Shown in pieces: positions 36,301-48,300 of a DNA stretch of 64,000 nt. The position numbers and the translations under genes were made by a program. Origin of the DNA: Chaetorhynchus papuensis (taxonomy: Eukaryota; Chordata; Aves; Passeriformes; Rhipiduridae); the NCBI GenBank assembly GCA_013396525.1, contig VWYX01000735.1, positions 62,001-126,000 on the forward strand, read 5' to 3'. Every line of letters begins with the position of its first letter. Positions within the stretch are counted from its first letter, which is position 1. The notes under the pieces are model-generated. The model saw only the letters and a program-made list of their open reading frames with translations, did no database searches and was not told where the DNA came from.

Positions 36301-39300
36301 AAATTATCTCATTTACAAGGAGTGCTTTGCAGGGGCTGTGCAGGGCACCCAGCAGGGACAGGAGATCCTGGGATCCTTGGCAGGAGATCCCAGAGGTTCT
36401 CCAGCTCCCCTTCCCAAGTTCCTCATCAATCCCACAGCCCAAAGCCCTTTTCCTCACTCTTGGAGCACCAGGATCAGAAGTCAGGGACTTGGGTAAGAGA
36501 TCACTCAGTGGAGCAGGTTGTCCCTCAATTATCTTCATAATTGGCTTTGATTTTGCATCGCTGATGAGTCAGGAGGTGCTGGAGCAGCTCCTGCTCTGCG
36601 AGCAGCAGCGAGCTGTGCTCTGTGTCCCTGCCCCGGGCTGGAACCCTGCCCTTTCCATCTCCAGGCCTGTCACAGCCCAAATTCAATCCCACTGCAGCTC
36701 CTTTTTGGGTAAATCAGAAAATCAAGCCTGGGCTCCTACTTAGCTCCTAAACAAATAACCCAAATGGCAGAGAAGATGAGGAAAATCATATTTACAGGAG
36801 AAAAAAACCAACTTACTTTGGGATTTTATTTCATGAAGAGGTTTTTTATCAGAGAGAGAGAGAGAAGGAGAGAAAGTTGCACTTAATAAATTTACATGGA
36901 GCATATCTATTTCCTATATTGCTTCTGTCTCACTCTATAAATGAAACATTTTCTCCTCATTTGCTGACAATATGAATATTTTATGTTGTCCATATTTTTC
37001 TCTTCATCTTCTTCTTTTTTTTTCTTTTTTCCCTAAATCCCTTTCAGGATGTTCCTTCGCAGCAATTTCTCACTTGGTTAATTCAGGTTATTTGCTGGCT
37101 CTATTGGATGCTGTTGTTTATTTACACCTCAGCAAGGAGGAAGTTCAATACTTTGCAGTGGATCATTGGCAAAGAGAGTCAGGTCAGAATTAATGATCCC
37201 TTTGTGTGTTTGATGTATGGAAAGGCTGGTGATGGGCACCTAAATTAGTTATAAAATATAAAAATGCCCGGTTTATTCACATTTTTATACCTAAACACCC
37301 CAAGAATGGCACCTCTCCATGTGTTTATGAACACACACAGCCATGTGCCCCCAACAGATGCAAATGTGGGATAAAAGGGGTTTTCTGCAGGACTGCAGCT
37401 CTCAAAAATGAGCCTTCTCTGCCTCCCTCACACCAAGCCTTTGAGTCACCATTTATAACCTAAAACCTGCCACAGTAATCCCAAAAATGGGAGACTCGGG
37501 TGGATTATGAGGCTCCTTCTCTTGTTTCCAATGTTTGTGAGGATGCTCAGCTTAGAAACACTTAACCCAGGACTGGTTGGATTTTGGCTTTGCCAAAAAC
37601 CTGGTGAGATTTTTTTTTCCCCTGCCCAAGGTTGGTTTTGGTTTTGCAGGAAACTGAGGCACGAAAACACCCAGTGAGGGGGGTCAGACCGGAGTCTGCA
37701 GTGGCGCAAAGCCTTCCCTGCTGCTGGCAGGGGCTGTCTGCAGCAAACTGCAACGGGAAAAGCATTTCCCGTGAACTGGGAGAGTCCTGGACCCAGGAGC
37801 CTCCTGGCAGCAGCACCAGGGCTGCTTGGAAAAAGGGAAAATGCAACGATTCGTGATTGTTTGGGGTGCATTGGTAAAAACGTGTTTGCAGTTCAGTTCT
37901 TGTGGCCCTCACTTGTTTGTTTTGGCGTTGGGCACCGGGAGAAGAAATCAATAGGTTTTGAAGTCAGGAAAAATAACTTTAAAGCAAACAGATAAAAGTA
38001 AAACAAAAAGCTCTCAAAAAAAACCCAACCAACCCCTCTCTTTTATTAAGCAAAGAGAAAGCTTTCACCTCTGCAAGAGAGGGAGAAATCCATCCTGGCA
38101 AAGCATCCAACTGGGAATACTGGGAGGGAATCGACACTGGGAGAACAAACAGGCAAGAAACCAGTGAGGTCCTGGGACTGTCTGGGCTCAGAGTGGCCTT
38201 TGCATCCCAGGGAGTCAATCTGGCAGCCCTGGAAACCTTTTCATCTCTAGCAAGCCCCACAGAAATCTCCCTCCTGCATCTAAGTTTGGGTCTGCACAAC
38301 TGCTGCAAGCTCCAGAAGAAATTCCCTGGAGGAAAAGTTCTTCCAGTTGCTCCTCTGTGAGGACCGGACCATCGGGATCCACCCGGGGAATCCAGGGCCA
38401 AAGGGAGCACAGGGATGTTCCTGTGTGGTGTTTTTGGGTTATTCCCAAACTCTCCTACCAGGCACCAAGTAAAGAACCCCAGAGTTGATCCATTTTATCC
38501 CCATTTCATTCAGTGCCTCCAGATCTGCACGTTCATCCCAAGGATCAGAATTTTCCCAGCCAGACCCGGGCCCTGGCGTCCTCCGTTCTCACCCTCCCCT
38601 TCAGCTCAGTCCTTATTTGTTAACCAAAGGAATGTTTCTATTTTTGCCTCACGGAAGGAGCAAAGTTAACGAGTTGTGCCTGATAAAAAACCTCCAAGAG
38701 ATTGCTTTGCTGTGGCTCAGGGCTGCATTTCCTCCACAATTCCCCACGGGATGAGAAGCGGAGCAGGAAAGGCACACGCTGGAAGATGAACAGGGGCGAA
38801 GAGATTTTTAAAAAATAGGGTAATTGCATCAATTGCTGTTAGCTGAGAAAGCAATTCCAGCCCTAAAAACAGCGTGGCACAAGGACACAGGGGCAGCTCC
38901 AGCCAGAAAGGAGAGATGGGATCACACTCGGGGGTGGAAGGAGCAGGAGACACGGAGCACTCCAGTCCAGCTGGACCCACATGGAAATGCAGCTCCTGGA
39001 GCAGAGGCTGGGGGTGCTGGATGGGCTTGGAGCCACCTGGGACAGGGGAAGGTGACCCTGCCCATGGCAGGGGTGGCACTGGTTGGCCTTTGAGGTCCCT
39101 TCCCACCACAGACGGGGCCAAGGGCACAGCAGGTCCCCTCTGGGCAGCCTCACACCCCTTCCCACATGTCCTCCTGCCAACCCCCGTGGATGGACACTGG
39201 GATGGATTTGGGATTGATCCGGCCAAAGGCAGGGACACTGATTGTTCATCAATGGACAGGGAGGAGAAAACCCCAGGAAACTTCCCAGGATCACCACATC

Positions 39301-42300
39301 CCGGGGAGCTGAATGAATGCCCTGCTCCCAAACCCTCACTGGTTATTCTTTCTTAAAACACAGGGAAGGAAAAAAGTCTGCACATCATTTCTGCCCTTTA
39401 AAACACCAGAGCCTGTCTGCCTGACACCTCAGAGCTGCTCTGCAACCCTGGGAATTTTAAGTACTGGGATACACAGCCAGAGTGCTGAGTGCTCCCTCCC
39501 ACCAAACCCCAGCAAAATCTGATTGAAGGTCTCGGCTGAGGTGTCTCTGAAGCCTGAATAAATACAGAGGATGCTCTCTGCCACTGGGAAAGTGTTAAAT
39601 CTCATGGCAAAAAACCAGAATTCATTTTGTTTCGACGAGAAAAGGCAATGCAGAACCACGGAAACAAGGACAGAAGAGTAGTTAAACACAACATTAAAAA
39701 ACCAGACATATCCTTGTTTACATCTCTCAGCCCTGGCACTCCTGATGGCTCCCAGGGCTGCTGTTCCACCTGACAAGGTGACAGCCCTTCCACAGGGACA
39801 GCAGCGGGCTCAGGGCAGGGATAAACTCACAAATTCCTCCCGCGAGCGGCGCCTGCGCAGCTGCAGGGCTGCTCTGCCCGGCTCCCCGAGCTGTGGACAG
39901 CAGCAGCTTCCCTGTGCCAGGTGCTTCCCAGACACTGATGAAGGGCAAAGCCTTTCCCAGGGAGCTGCAGATTTGCCTGGGTTTAACTCCTGTTAAAGGC
40001 AGCAAAAGGAGCAAACTCCGACCTTGACCGGCTCCTGCACCCGGAGCTCTCGTGGGGGGGGCTTTACCCATTTGCTCGCAAGGAAAGGCAGAGGCTGAGG
40101 AGCACATTTGGTTGTGGAGGTCGGAGTTACACCCTGCAAACCCCCTGGATTTGGGTTTTTAGCATCATCTGAGCGTTCACGGGCAAGGAACGCGCAGCAC
40201 AAATCCAGCGACACGGAAAACTTCAAACCCCACACGGAAAACATCAAACCTCACACGGAAAACTTCAAACCCCACACGGAAAACATCAAACCTCACACGG
40301 AAAACTTCAAACCTCACACGGAAAACGTCAACCCTCACACGGAAAACCACCTCGCTTTTCACGGGAATGGTTCGGACACAAGGGTCCCACCCACCCAGGT
40401 TCCCCGGACTCCAGCCCACCTTTCAGGCCAGTCCTGAAACCCCTCCCCAGCGCAGCCCCAGCTCACCTTGGATGCACAGCCCCTCGGTGCAGTTCTCTGA
40501 CTCCTGGCTCAGGCCCTCGCAGTGCTTGCCCCCGTTCCTGGGGGCCGGGGCGGCGCATTCCCGCACCCTCAGGTGCTCGCACTCGGGGCTGCACACTGAC
40601 CACTCGCTCCACACCTCCCAGCTGCCGTCCACTGCATGGGCAGGGGGAAAACACCAGTCAGCACTACCGGGGAGGTCCTGCAGCAATGCTCATTTCACCT
40701 CTCTCCCCCATAGCTCCGTGTTTAATATACTTCAAAGCAAACTTTTGCAAGATAAATAACGCATTTAATGAAGTTCTCCGCTCAGGTTTCTGTGTTTCTC
40801 TTTCTGGCGTTATCAACATCAGCTCCCCCCTCTAAACTAACCCCAGACCCCCACCCAGGTCCCTGATTTCTCCCCCTGAGCCAGGGGCTGTTCTGGCAGT
40901 GTTTTGGTGGTGCCAGGGTTAAGTCTCAGCCCTGACACGTGTGGCAGCTCAGGCCAGAGGTGCCTGGCACCGCACTCACACCCACACCAGGCTCGGCCTA
41001 AACGCGGCTGCACTTCCCATTCCCTTCCCAACTCCCTGCCTGGTGCTTCCCACCGAAATCTCTCTGCAAACGCGGCCCCCAAAGCCCTCCCTGCCCCGGG
41101 GACTCACCGGGGCACAGGGAGGTGCAGGTGATTTTCTGCACGGACATGCCCTCGCAGAAGGCTCCCCCGTTGAGGGGCGCGGGGTTGGTGCAGGTGCGCG
41201 AGCGTTTCTGCCAGCCCCGGCCGCAGCGCGCGTTGCAGCTCGACCACTCCGTCCACGAGGACCAGCCCCCGTTCACTGCAAAACACCGACAGCTGTGGGG
41301 CTGGGGGGCTGGGGGGCCGTGCCAGAGCCCCCCAGCACCGAACCCAAACCCATCCCAGCGGGAAGGGCTTGGCTGTGCGATCCCGCGTGTGCCAGATTTG
41401 AACCAGTGCAGCAACGCCAGCACAAATCTGAGCAGGGCAGCAACACCGGCACAGCCACCTGTGGCCCCCCCAGCCCCTCCTCACTGACCATAGACCACCA
41501 CGGTGGCTGACAGGCTCCTCCTCTTGGCCACGATGTTGGCGGCCATGCAGGTGTAGTTGCCCGAGTCGGACAGGCGCGCCTGGCGGATGATGAGGTTGTG
41601 GTCGGCCCTGGTGTCGATGTTCTCGTCCAGGTTGGAATCGATGGGCTCCTCGTTCTTCAGCCACTCCACCTGGCAGGGGAGGAGCACAGGGAAACGTGGA
41701 GGAGGCCAAAGGCACCTCATGACCTCATTAATTGGATGGGGAAATGCTTCCTTTGACTGGTAACCTAGAAAAGCTGATTTTTTCTCAAGGAACACAGAAT
41801 GAAACCTCAGCTGAGAGAGAATGAGAAATATTTTTAAATATTGCTCCTGCCGCACCATGCACTGTATGTTCAAACACTTGGACAACTACCAGCTCTATAA
41901 AACAGATAATAAGTATTATCAATTCCACTTTTTTTGAGAAGAAACAGAGCTACAAAATTGCCTGACATGGCACACGGAGGAAGAGCCAAGTCATCATCCC
42001 AGATTCCCAGCTGACACAAACACCCTGGGAACAGAGGCCATTAGTGTTTGCTGCCATGCTCCATAAACCCCCTGAAATGCCGTGTACGACGTGTTCCAAT
42101 CCATCTTCCCCAGTTCACCACCCCACATCTCCGAGCGCACCCAGGAATCACCCGCAAGGCACCTCGCTGCTCGAAACATTAACAGAAAATAGTTAAGGCA
42201 TGGCAAGCTGCTGTTACAGCAGCGCAAAATTAAAAATAGAAATAAAATCAACGGATTCTATTAAAAGACCACAGAACGGGGGGTTATTTAACAGCTTTTC

Positions 42301-45300
42301 TAGACCTGGAGGAGCTCTGGCTGTGCCCTGCAGTCAAACTCCCTTCTCCACTCCGTTCAGATGAATAACCTTGTTTAGCAACTTGTGGAAGGACTTGGAA
42401 CTTCGTGGTAATGAGCTTATGGCTGTGGTAGCTGCAGGCATTCATTAGCACTCAGCTCTGCGCAGATGGGCTGCAATTTGTACATTTTCCAGTTCCTAAA
42501 CAAATCTGCAAATGCTGACCATCAGAGCCAATTACATTTGGTGCCAGACAGCAGATTCCCCTCCACAGCAGCACTCACGGCTTTGCTGGGACGGATCCAG
42601 CCCTGCACGTCCCGGCCAAGGGCTGGAAACTCACCTGGAGAAGGCTCCAGGTCTGGGGCACCTCATCCTATGGAATTAGATCGTGATTTGACACATCTGT
42701 GCAAAGGGGAGCACGGGGTGCAACACCACACGTTTCTCACTGAAAACGGGGAAAAGATTTTAGCTCTGTGATCCCTTTGCCATCTCTCTGTCCTCCTGTA
42801 CCCAACCCTCCCTCCCAGCCAGGGCACACTTCCCCTGTGCCTGCAGGAGCCTGGGCACAGCTCAGGAGCAGGGAGCAAGCAGCCACGCTCAATCCAGCCG
42901 TGCCAAACCTTTTCCTGGACAATATCCCTGGGAGTGTGTCCCAGCCATGCCAAACCCTTCCCTGCCCTGAGCAGCATCCCTTGGAGTGTGTTCCCTTCTC
43001 CTGTGGTCTGAGACACAGCACAACCAACTAATCCATTCACTGTTCAGCTCCCCTTCTGCAGTTAACCTTAACACTAATTATCCGAGGGGGTTTCAGCAAA
43101 GAAATTAGGAATTCAATTTAAATTATGGAGCAGCCGCACGGGCATAAATCAAGTGACAGGAGTTCGATGGTGAACCCACTTTACGTGCAGTGAAATGGGC
43201 AGAGAAATGACAAACACAGCCAGCGTTCCCAGAGTTCATTATTTCACAAGTGTGTTTATAAATTTTGACTCTCCTCAGGTCCGGGGATTTTTGGGGTGGC
43301 GAGGGGGGTTCAAGGTCCCCATTCCTGTCACCCTCTCCCTTGGGGCTGCTCCGGGAGGGAGCACACACTGATGCTCTGCTTGCTGAGTCTGGAACGTGGG
43401 GTTTGGTGAAGAGAAAACATTGAAACATTTACATTAAAGCAGAGCATTTAAAAGAATGATGATCCCAGCGAAGGGAGAACATTAAACAGACGGAACATAA
43501 ACACCAAAGTGCTGGGACGTGAGATCAAACCCTGCTTTGTCAGGGAGGATGGCACAGCCAGTGCTCCCCTCATTCCAGCACCCCCTCCCCTGAAGAAAAC
43601 CACATTTATCCAAAGCCATGCCCTGCTCGGCCTCATCAGATGGAGGCTCTCAAAGATGGAGAACCAAGGGACGGATTTATGGGATAAAAACACATTTAAA
43701 GGAGTCGTGATGACAGAAGATGTTTGTCACTGGCAGGGATGTAACCTTTGGGAAGCTTCAGCCCCCGCACGAACACACACAAAGCAACCAGGGAAAATAA
43801 AGGCAGCAGAGGAGCTGCAAGATCTCTGCACTGGAACGAGCCGTGGGGTCTGGGCTGCAGTGTCTGAAGAGCAAACCCAGAACTCCTCAGCGTTTCACCT
43901 CCCTCCCTGTGTCAGCAGTGCAGGGCACACGGCTGCTTGTAACAGAACTAAATCCTTTTCCTTTTCAGAACCAGCCTGATGATCTTGAACCAGACTTTAA
44001 ACCTGTGATAAAATGCTGCAGATTTGTAAAAAATTATCTGTTTTTTCCTGCTGCAATTCAATCTGCTCAGAATTAACCCCCCCTCCCTCAGTTTCCAAGG
44101 AGGGCTGATCACATCGGGGTCTGCAGCTCCGGGGGCAGGCGGGGATTAACTCGGCCCCTCCGTGCTGGGTGGCAGCAGCACAATTAGCATCATCATCAAT
44201 TCCTTCCAATTACAAAAAGCAATTATCACAGACCAGCTTATGGCATTATCACAGTAAAATCAGCTCAACGCCCCACAGCCTGGGCAGATTATGGAGTTAG
44301 AGAACTCTTCTCTGTTAAAAACAAAGCTTATCCCAACTCACCCACTAAGAGTCCTTCACCAAGTGCTCTGATGGACATTCAAATATTGCAAGACCTGGGA
44401 CTGAATTTTTGGCTTTTTTAGTGATCTTGTTTGAGATTACAACCAGATTTAATACCCAAGCAGCTCCCAGACCCTGTGGGCACAGTGATAATTCAGGAGG
44501 CCAGCAGACAAAGGGCCTCCTGTCCCTGCTTTTGGATTATCCTCTGCTGCCCTTCAGCCACCAGTGGTCACCCCCAGACACAGCCACATCTGAGATAACG
44601 TGGTCACAGTGCCAGCTCCTCCTCAGGGGACAATCAGTGGCTTCCTGATGCCAGAGAAATGCTCCGGGGTCCGGAGGTGGGGAAGGTGGCTCAGACAGCA
44701 CAAAGGGGTCTTGTAGCACAGCCCATGGCGATGTTTTTCTCTCAGAGCAGCAAAAAACCTCCTCACCTTCCTCTTAACATGGAACTCCTGCTCCTAAAAA
44801 TTCAAGCTGGAGGAATCTTCCTCGAGGTCCCAGCTGGACTGAGGGTGGGGATGGGCAGGGCAGGTGCCCCCATCACTTTTTCATCTCCCTTCCCACCCTG
44901 AGCCTCGAGCCAGGAGGAGAAGCCTCCATCAGCACAGATCTCCATGGGGGTTTCACACAAACCCAAGGGCATCGTGCTGGCTGCACACACCCCTCCCTGC
45001 CTTTATTATTGTTGTTTTATCAGCACCATCACAAGCCATTAATCCTGCTCCGGGAGCCCCTCACAACACCCGGCGCGGGTCAGCTGTACCTACTGCATTT
45101 TTTTTTAAATTAATCCACTGAGGGAACTCTGTTCTCGAATCATTTAATCACAGCACTGTCACACCGGGCTGGTAAGCATATTTTTCCTTCATTAGATTGA
45201 ATATATAATCTCGTTACAGGAATCTGACACGCTGACTAACCCATAAATCAGCCTGGGTCGTGCTGGGGAGCTCAGGGGAGCCTCTGCTCTGAGGGGATGC

Positions 45301-48300
45301 GCTTGGTGGTGGCCAGAGGGATCAGCTGAGACCTCCAGTGCTGCTCATGCCCATTTTCTGGGCTGTTATTTCCTCTGCAGGGCAGGCAGGGAGGGTTTGC
45401 TGCACCAAACCTCCACCAGCAAGGGGAGAAAGCCCCGCTTGTGGCCACCAAGGGCCACAGCTCCTCCTCTGAGCTCTGCCCAGCTTGCTTGGAAATCCCA
45501 ACCAAACATTCACACCGATGGAAGAGGAGGGAATGCAGGCCAGCATGGGAGGGGGTGAGTCAAAATGCAATTAAAATAAGATTTGGAATCAGCATAAAGG
45601 GAGAGGTGACAGCCTGGACGTGTGCATCAATTTATAGTGGTAGAGGTGGGCAAGGAGCTGACTCAGCCGGGCTATTTTGGATCACTGGGATAAAGAACCA
45701 CTGCTAAAAATGCCACTGCTAATGGTACCTTGTCTGCTTGGTAAAGACATCATCAGATCCCAAATAAGTTTATCTTTATTCCTGTTTTTGGAGGAGTTAA
45801 GTATCTACCATTAACTGGGGCACTGTTTCTTATCCCCATACACAAATGCTGAAAAAATCAGCATTAATAACCCCAAAGGTCATTAGTGGGGCTGGGGTGG
45901 CAGTTTCCCAGTGGGACAGAGCACACACACGGCCTGACCTCAATGACTTCATGGTGAGCAGAAATAAACAATGAAACCCTTGTCAGCAATGCAGGTGAGC
46001 GGCTGAGCCTCAACTTTTGTTTTGCTAAATAACTCCAAACTGAAGGACACAGAGAAACCCGGGGATCTCATTCCAAACTGTGCCATGCACGCTGTGATCT
46101 CAGCTCTGCGAGTCAGGGGGGTGGGTGAGAAACAGCCCCAGGCTGAGGGGATGGAGCTCCTGGAGCCCCATCAGCGAGGTTTGGATGGTAATTAAAGTGC
46201 TGCAGACACTGAAAAAAACCCTTTTCAGATAAGGCCGTCGGTGATGATGTTTGCAGGGCTTTGCTAACGTGGTGTCCTGATAGGCAGGATCACATTTATA
46301 TAGGAAATGTTGGGAGATAAGGAAATCGTCACAGGAAGCTCTCGGTAATTGAAACCAAATCCTTCCAAGGCTGTAATTTCACTGTCCTCACGAGTTCTGG
46401 GGCATCATTAATACCTGATGACGTTCCTTTTTGTTAGCAGCCTTCAGATGTGACAAATTGAAGAACGTAGCTGTGAGGTCTTACAGGAGTCACAGAATGG
46501 CCTGGAAGGTCACTGAACACCCTTTAGATTCGTTAAAGAACCATCTCTTTGTACACATTGGAGTCTTCAAACCCAAACTCTACAGAAATACAGCTGTTAG
46601 TTAAGAAAAGTGTGACATTTGCCGTGTCACCGAATACTGAGTGCAACCGGCGCCAGACTCACAGCTTCCTTCTCTCTCTTTTAATTCTGTTTACAATTAG
46701 AAAAGGTGTTGATCTCTGTCCCCAGAGGCAGAACATTCCCCAGACCATGAAAGCACAATTTCAGTGCAGAGCCACCGGTGGGGCCTCCAGCTCGTTCAGT
46801 CCCCACCCCCGTGGCTGTGAACTTCCCAGATCCCCGCAGGACTCGCTCACACCATCACCCCCGTGGTTATAAACACAATTATAAAGTCTCGTAACTTATC
46901 CTTTCATGTTCAAGCATTCAAAATTAAAAACATTTCTGAAAACAGGGCCAGAGAAAACAGACACCGCTGCAAAGGAGCACATCAAACCCTGAGAAGCCCC
47001 AGAGCACATGTCTGTATAAAAAGGAATTATCTATTCAGGGGAACTACAAAGATATCTCCCTTCTTTTTTCTTTTCAGTTTAGCAATCTAATTCAGAAGTG
47101 CTTTGCTCCAGCATTTCTATTTCATGACCTCGCTACCTCCTGGCTGTATTGATTTATTCACAACGAGCCAAATCTCAGAAGGAAAACAAACATTTTTCTG
47201 CTGGAAGAAAAGCCTGTCCAGAGCTCCCCTGAAAGGCAGCACAGCCCCTCGTCCTGCAAACATCCAAGGGCTGTGTCCAGGAAAGGGGAGGTGTGCAGGG
47301 ACTGAAGTGCCTGCAAGTGCTGCAAAATGGACAAAACCAGTAGGAGAGGCAACTCTCAACTCTGGGGAGTCCTGAGCACTCCTGGAGATCAAACCATCCC
47401 AAATTCCCCAGGATAAATCACGGAACAGGATTACCCAGAGCAGCAGGTGAGGAAGGGCAAGGTGCAGCTGAAGATGTAACAACAAATTAAATAAATGGAA
47501 TCTGGAGTCTGTTTCTGTGCTGTCCACAACAAACAGCGCAAACGAAACAGCTTTAATTGAGCCCAGGTTTTATAGAATAAAGAGGCTGACAAAATGTCAT
47601 TCGACAAAATAAAATCAGTCCAGAGCAGCACGTCCTGTGTGAGCCATGACAGTTCTCAGTCTCTGCTGGATGGGAAACCATAAAAATTATGAATTTCCTC
47701 TTAAAAGCAGCTAAAAATCTCAATCTAAACAGCAGATCAATCACGAATGAGACACTGCACACACCCGGGCTGGGCCCTGAGAGTGAAATATCTCCGTCGA
47801 GGAATGAAGCACATCCATTGTACTTGTAACTAATATCCCTTAGAGGTAAAGCAAACACTGCTATTGCAGAGGCAGGGTCCATAAGCACCTGTACAAATGC
47901 AGGCTGTTTGCACTGAGCAATCCCACCCTGCTCCCTGTAACCGCAGCAGGATTCATGGCAGGCTGTAACTCTCAGCCTGCTTTGGTGCTGTTTTACGACA
48001 GCCCCATTATCCTGCCACGTCCCGTTTTAGCGAGCGTGTGCCAGCCCCATAAATACACAAACCTATGTAAAGCAGGCTCTCGCTGCTTTTGGAATCCTTG
48101 CAGCTTTTGAATTTTATGTGGGTTTCGCGTTTTGTTGATGTGCTTGCGGTGGAAATGTGTGGCTGCCCGGAAGAGAAATGATTTTACATTTCCATTAAAA
48201 GCCCCGGCGGTAAATAAACCCTTGGAACTCAGGCAGAGATTCCTGGGAACATCTACAGCACTCCATTAAAATGTCAAAATCTGTGTTAAACATTTGAAAA

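Larger units (their letters stand above)
33784..36816 (-). other. UNC5D: UNC5D intron 8
   Basis: 3033 bp including the assembly gap, phase 1. It contains a GGGGACAC array at 33806-33850, the N run, and an AT-rich block at 36120-36330. No other gene seen. Confidence 0.85.
36850..40466 (-). other. UNC5D: UNC5D intron 7
   Basis: 3617 bp, consensus donor, TG-type acceptor at exon 8 (see exon 8). It contains a CR1 remnant at 39020-39118 and a 21-bp array at 40210-40348. No other gene seen. Confidence 0.8.

Noticed and set aside
36850..36881. Extending exon 8 upstream to the AG at 36883-36882 to obtain a canonical acceptor
   Set aside because: In the required phase this reads through the CT tract and reaches a TAA within the exon, and the added residues have no match in UNC5 proteins.
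40177..40419. Minus-strand frame with repeated FRVRFEVFRVRFDV
   Set aside because: Translation of the 21-bp array; no splice sites or homology.
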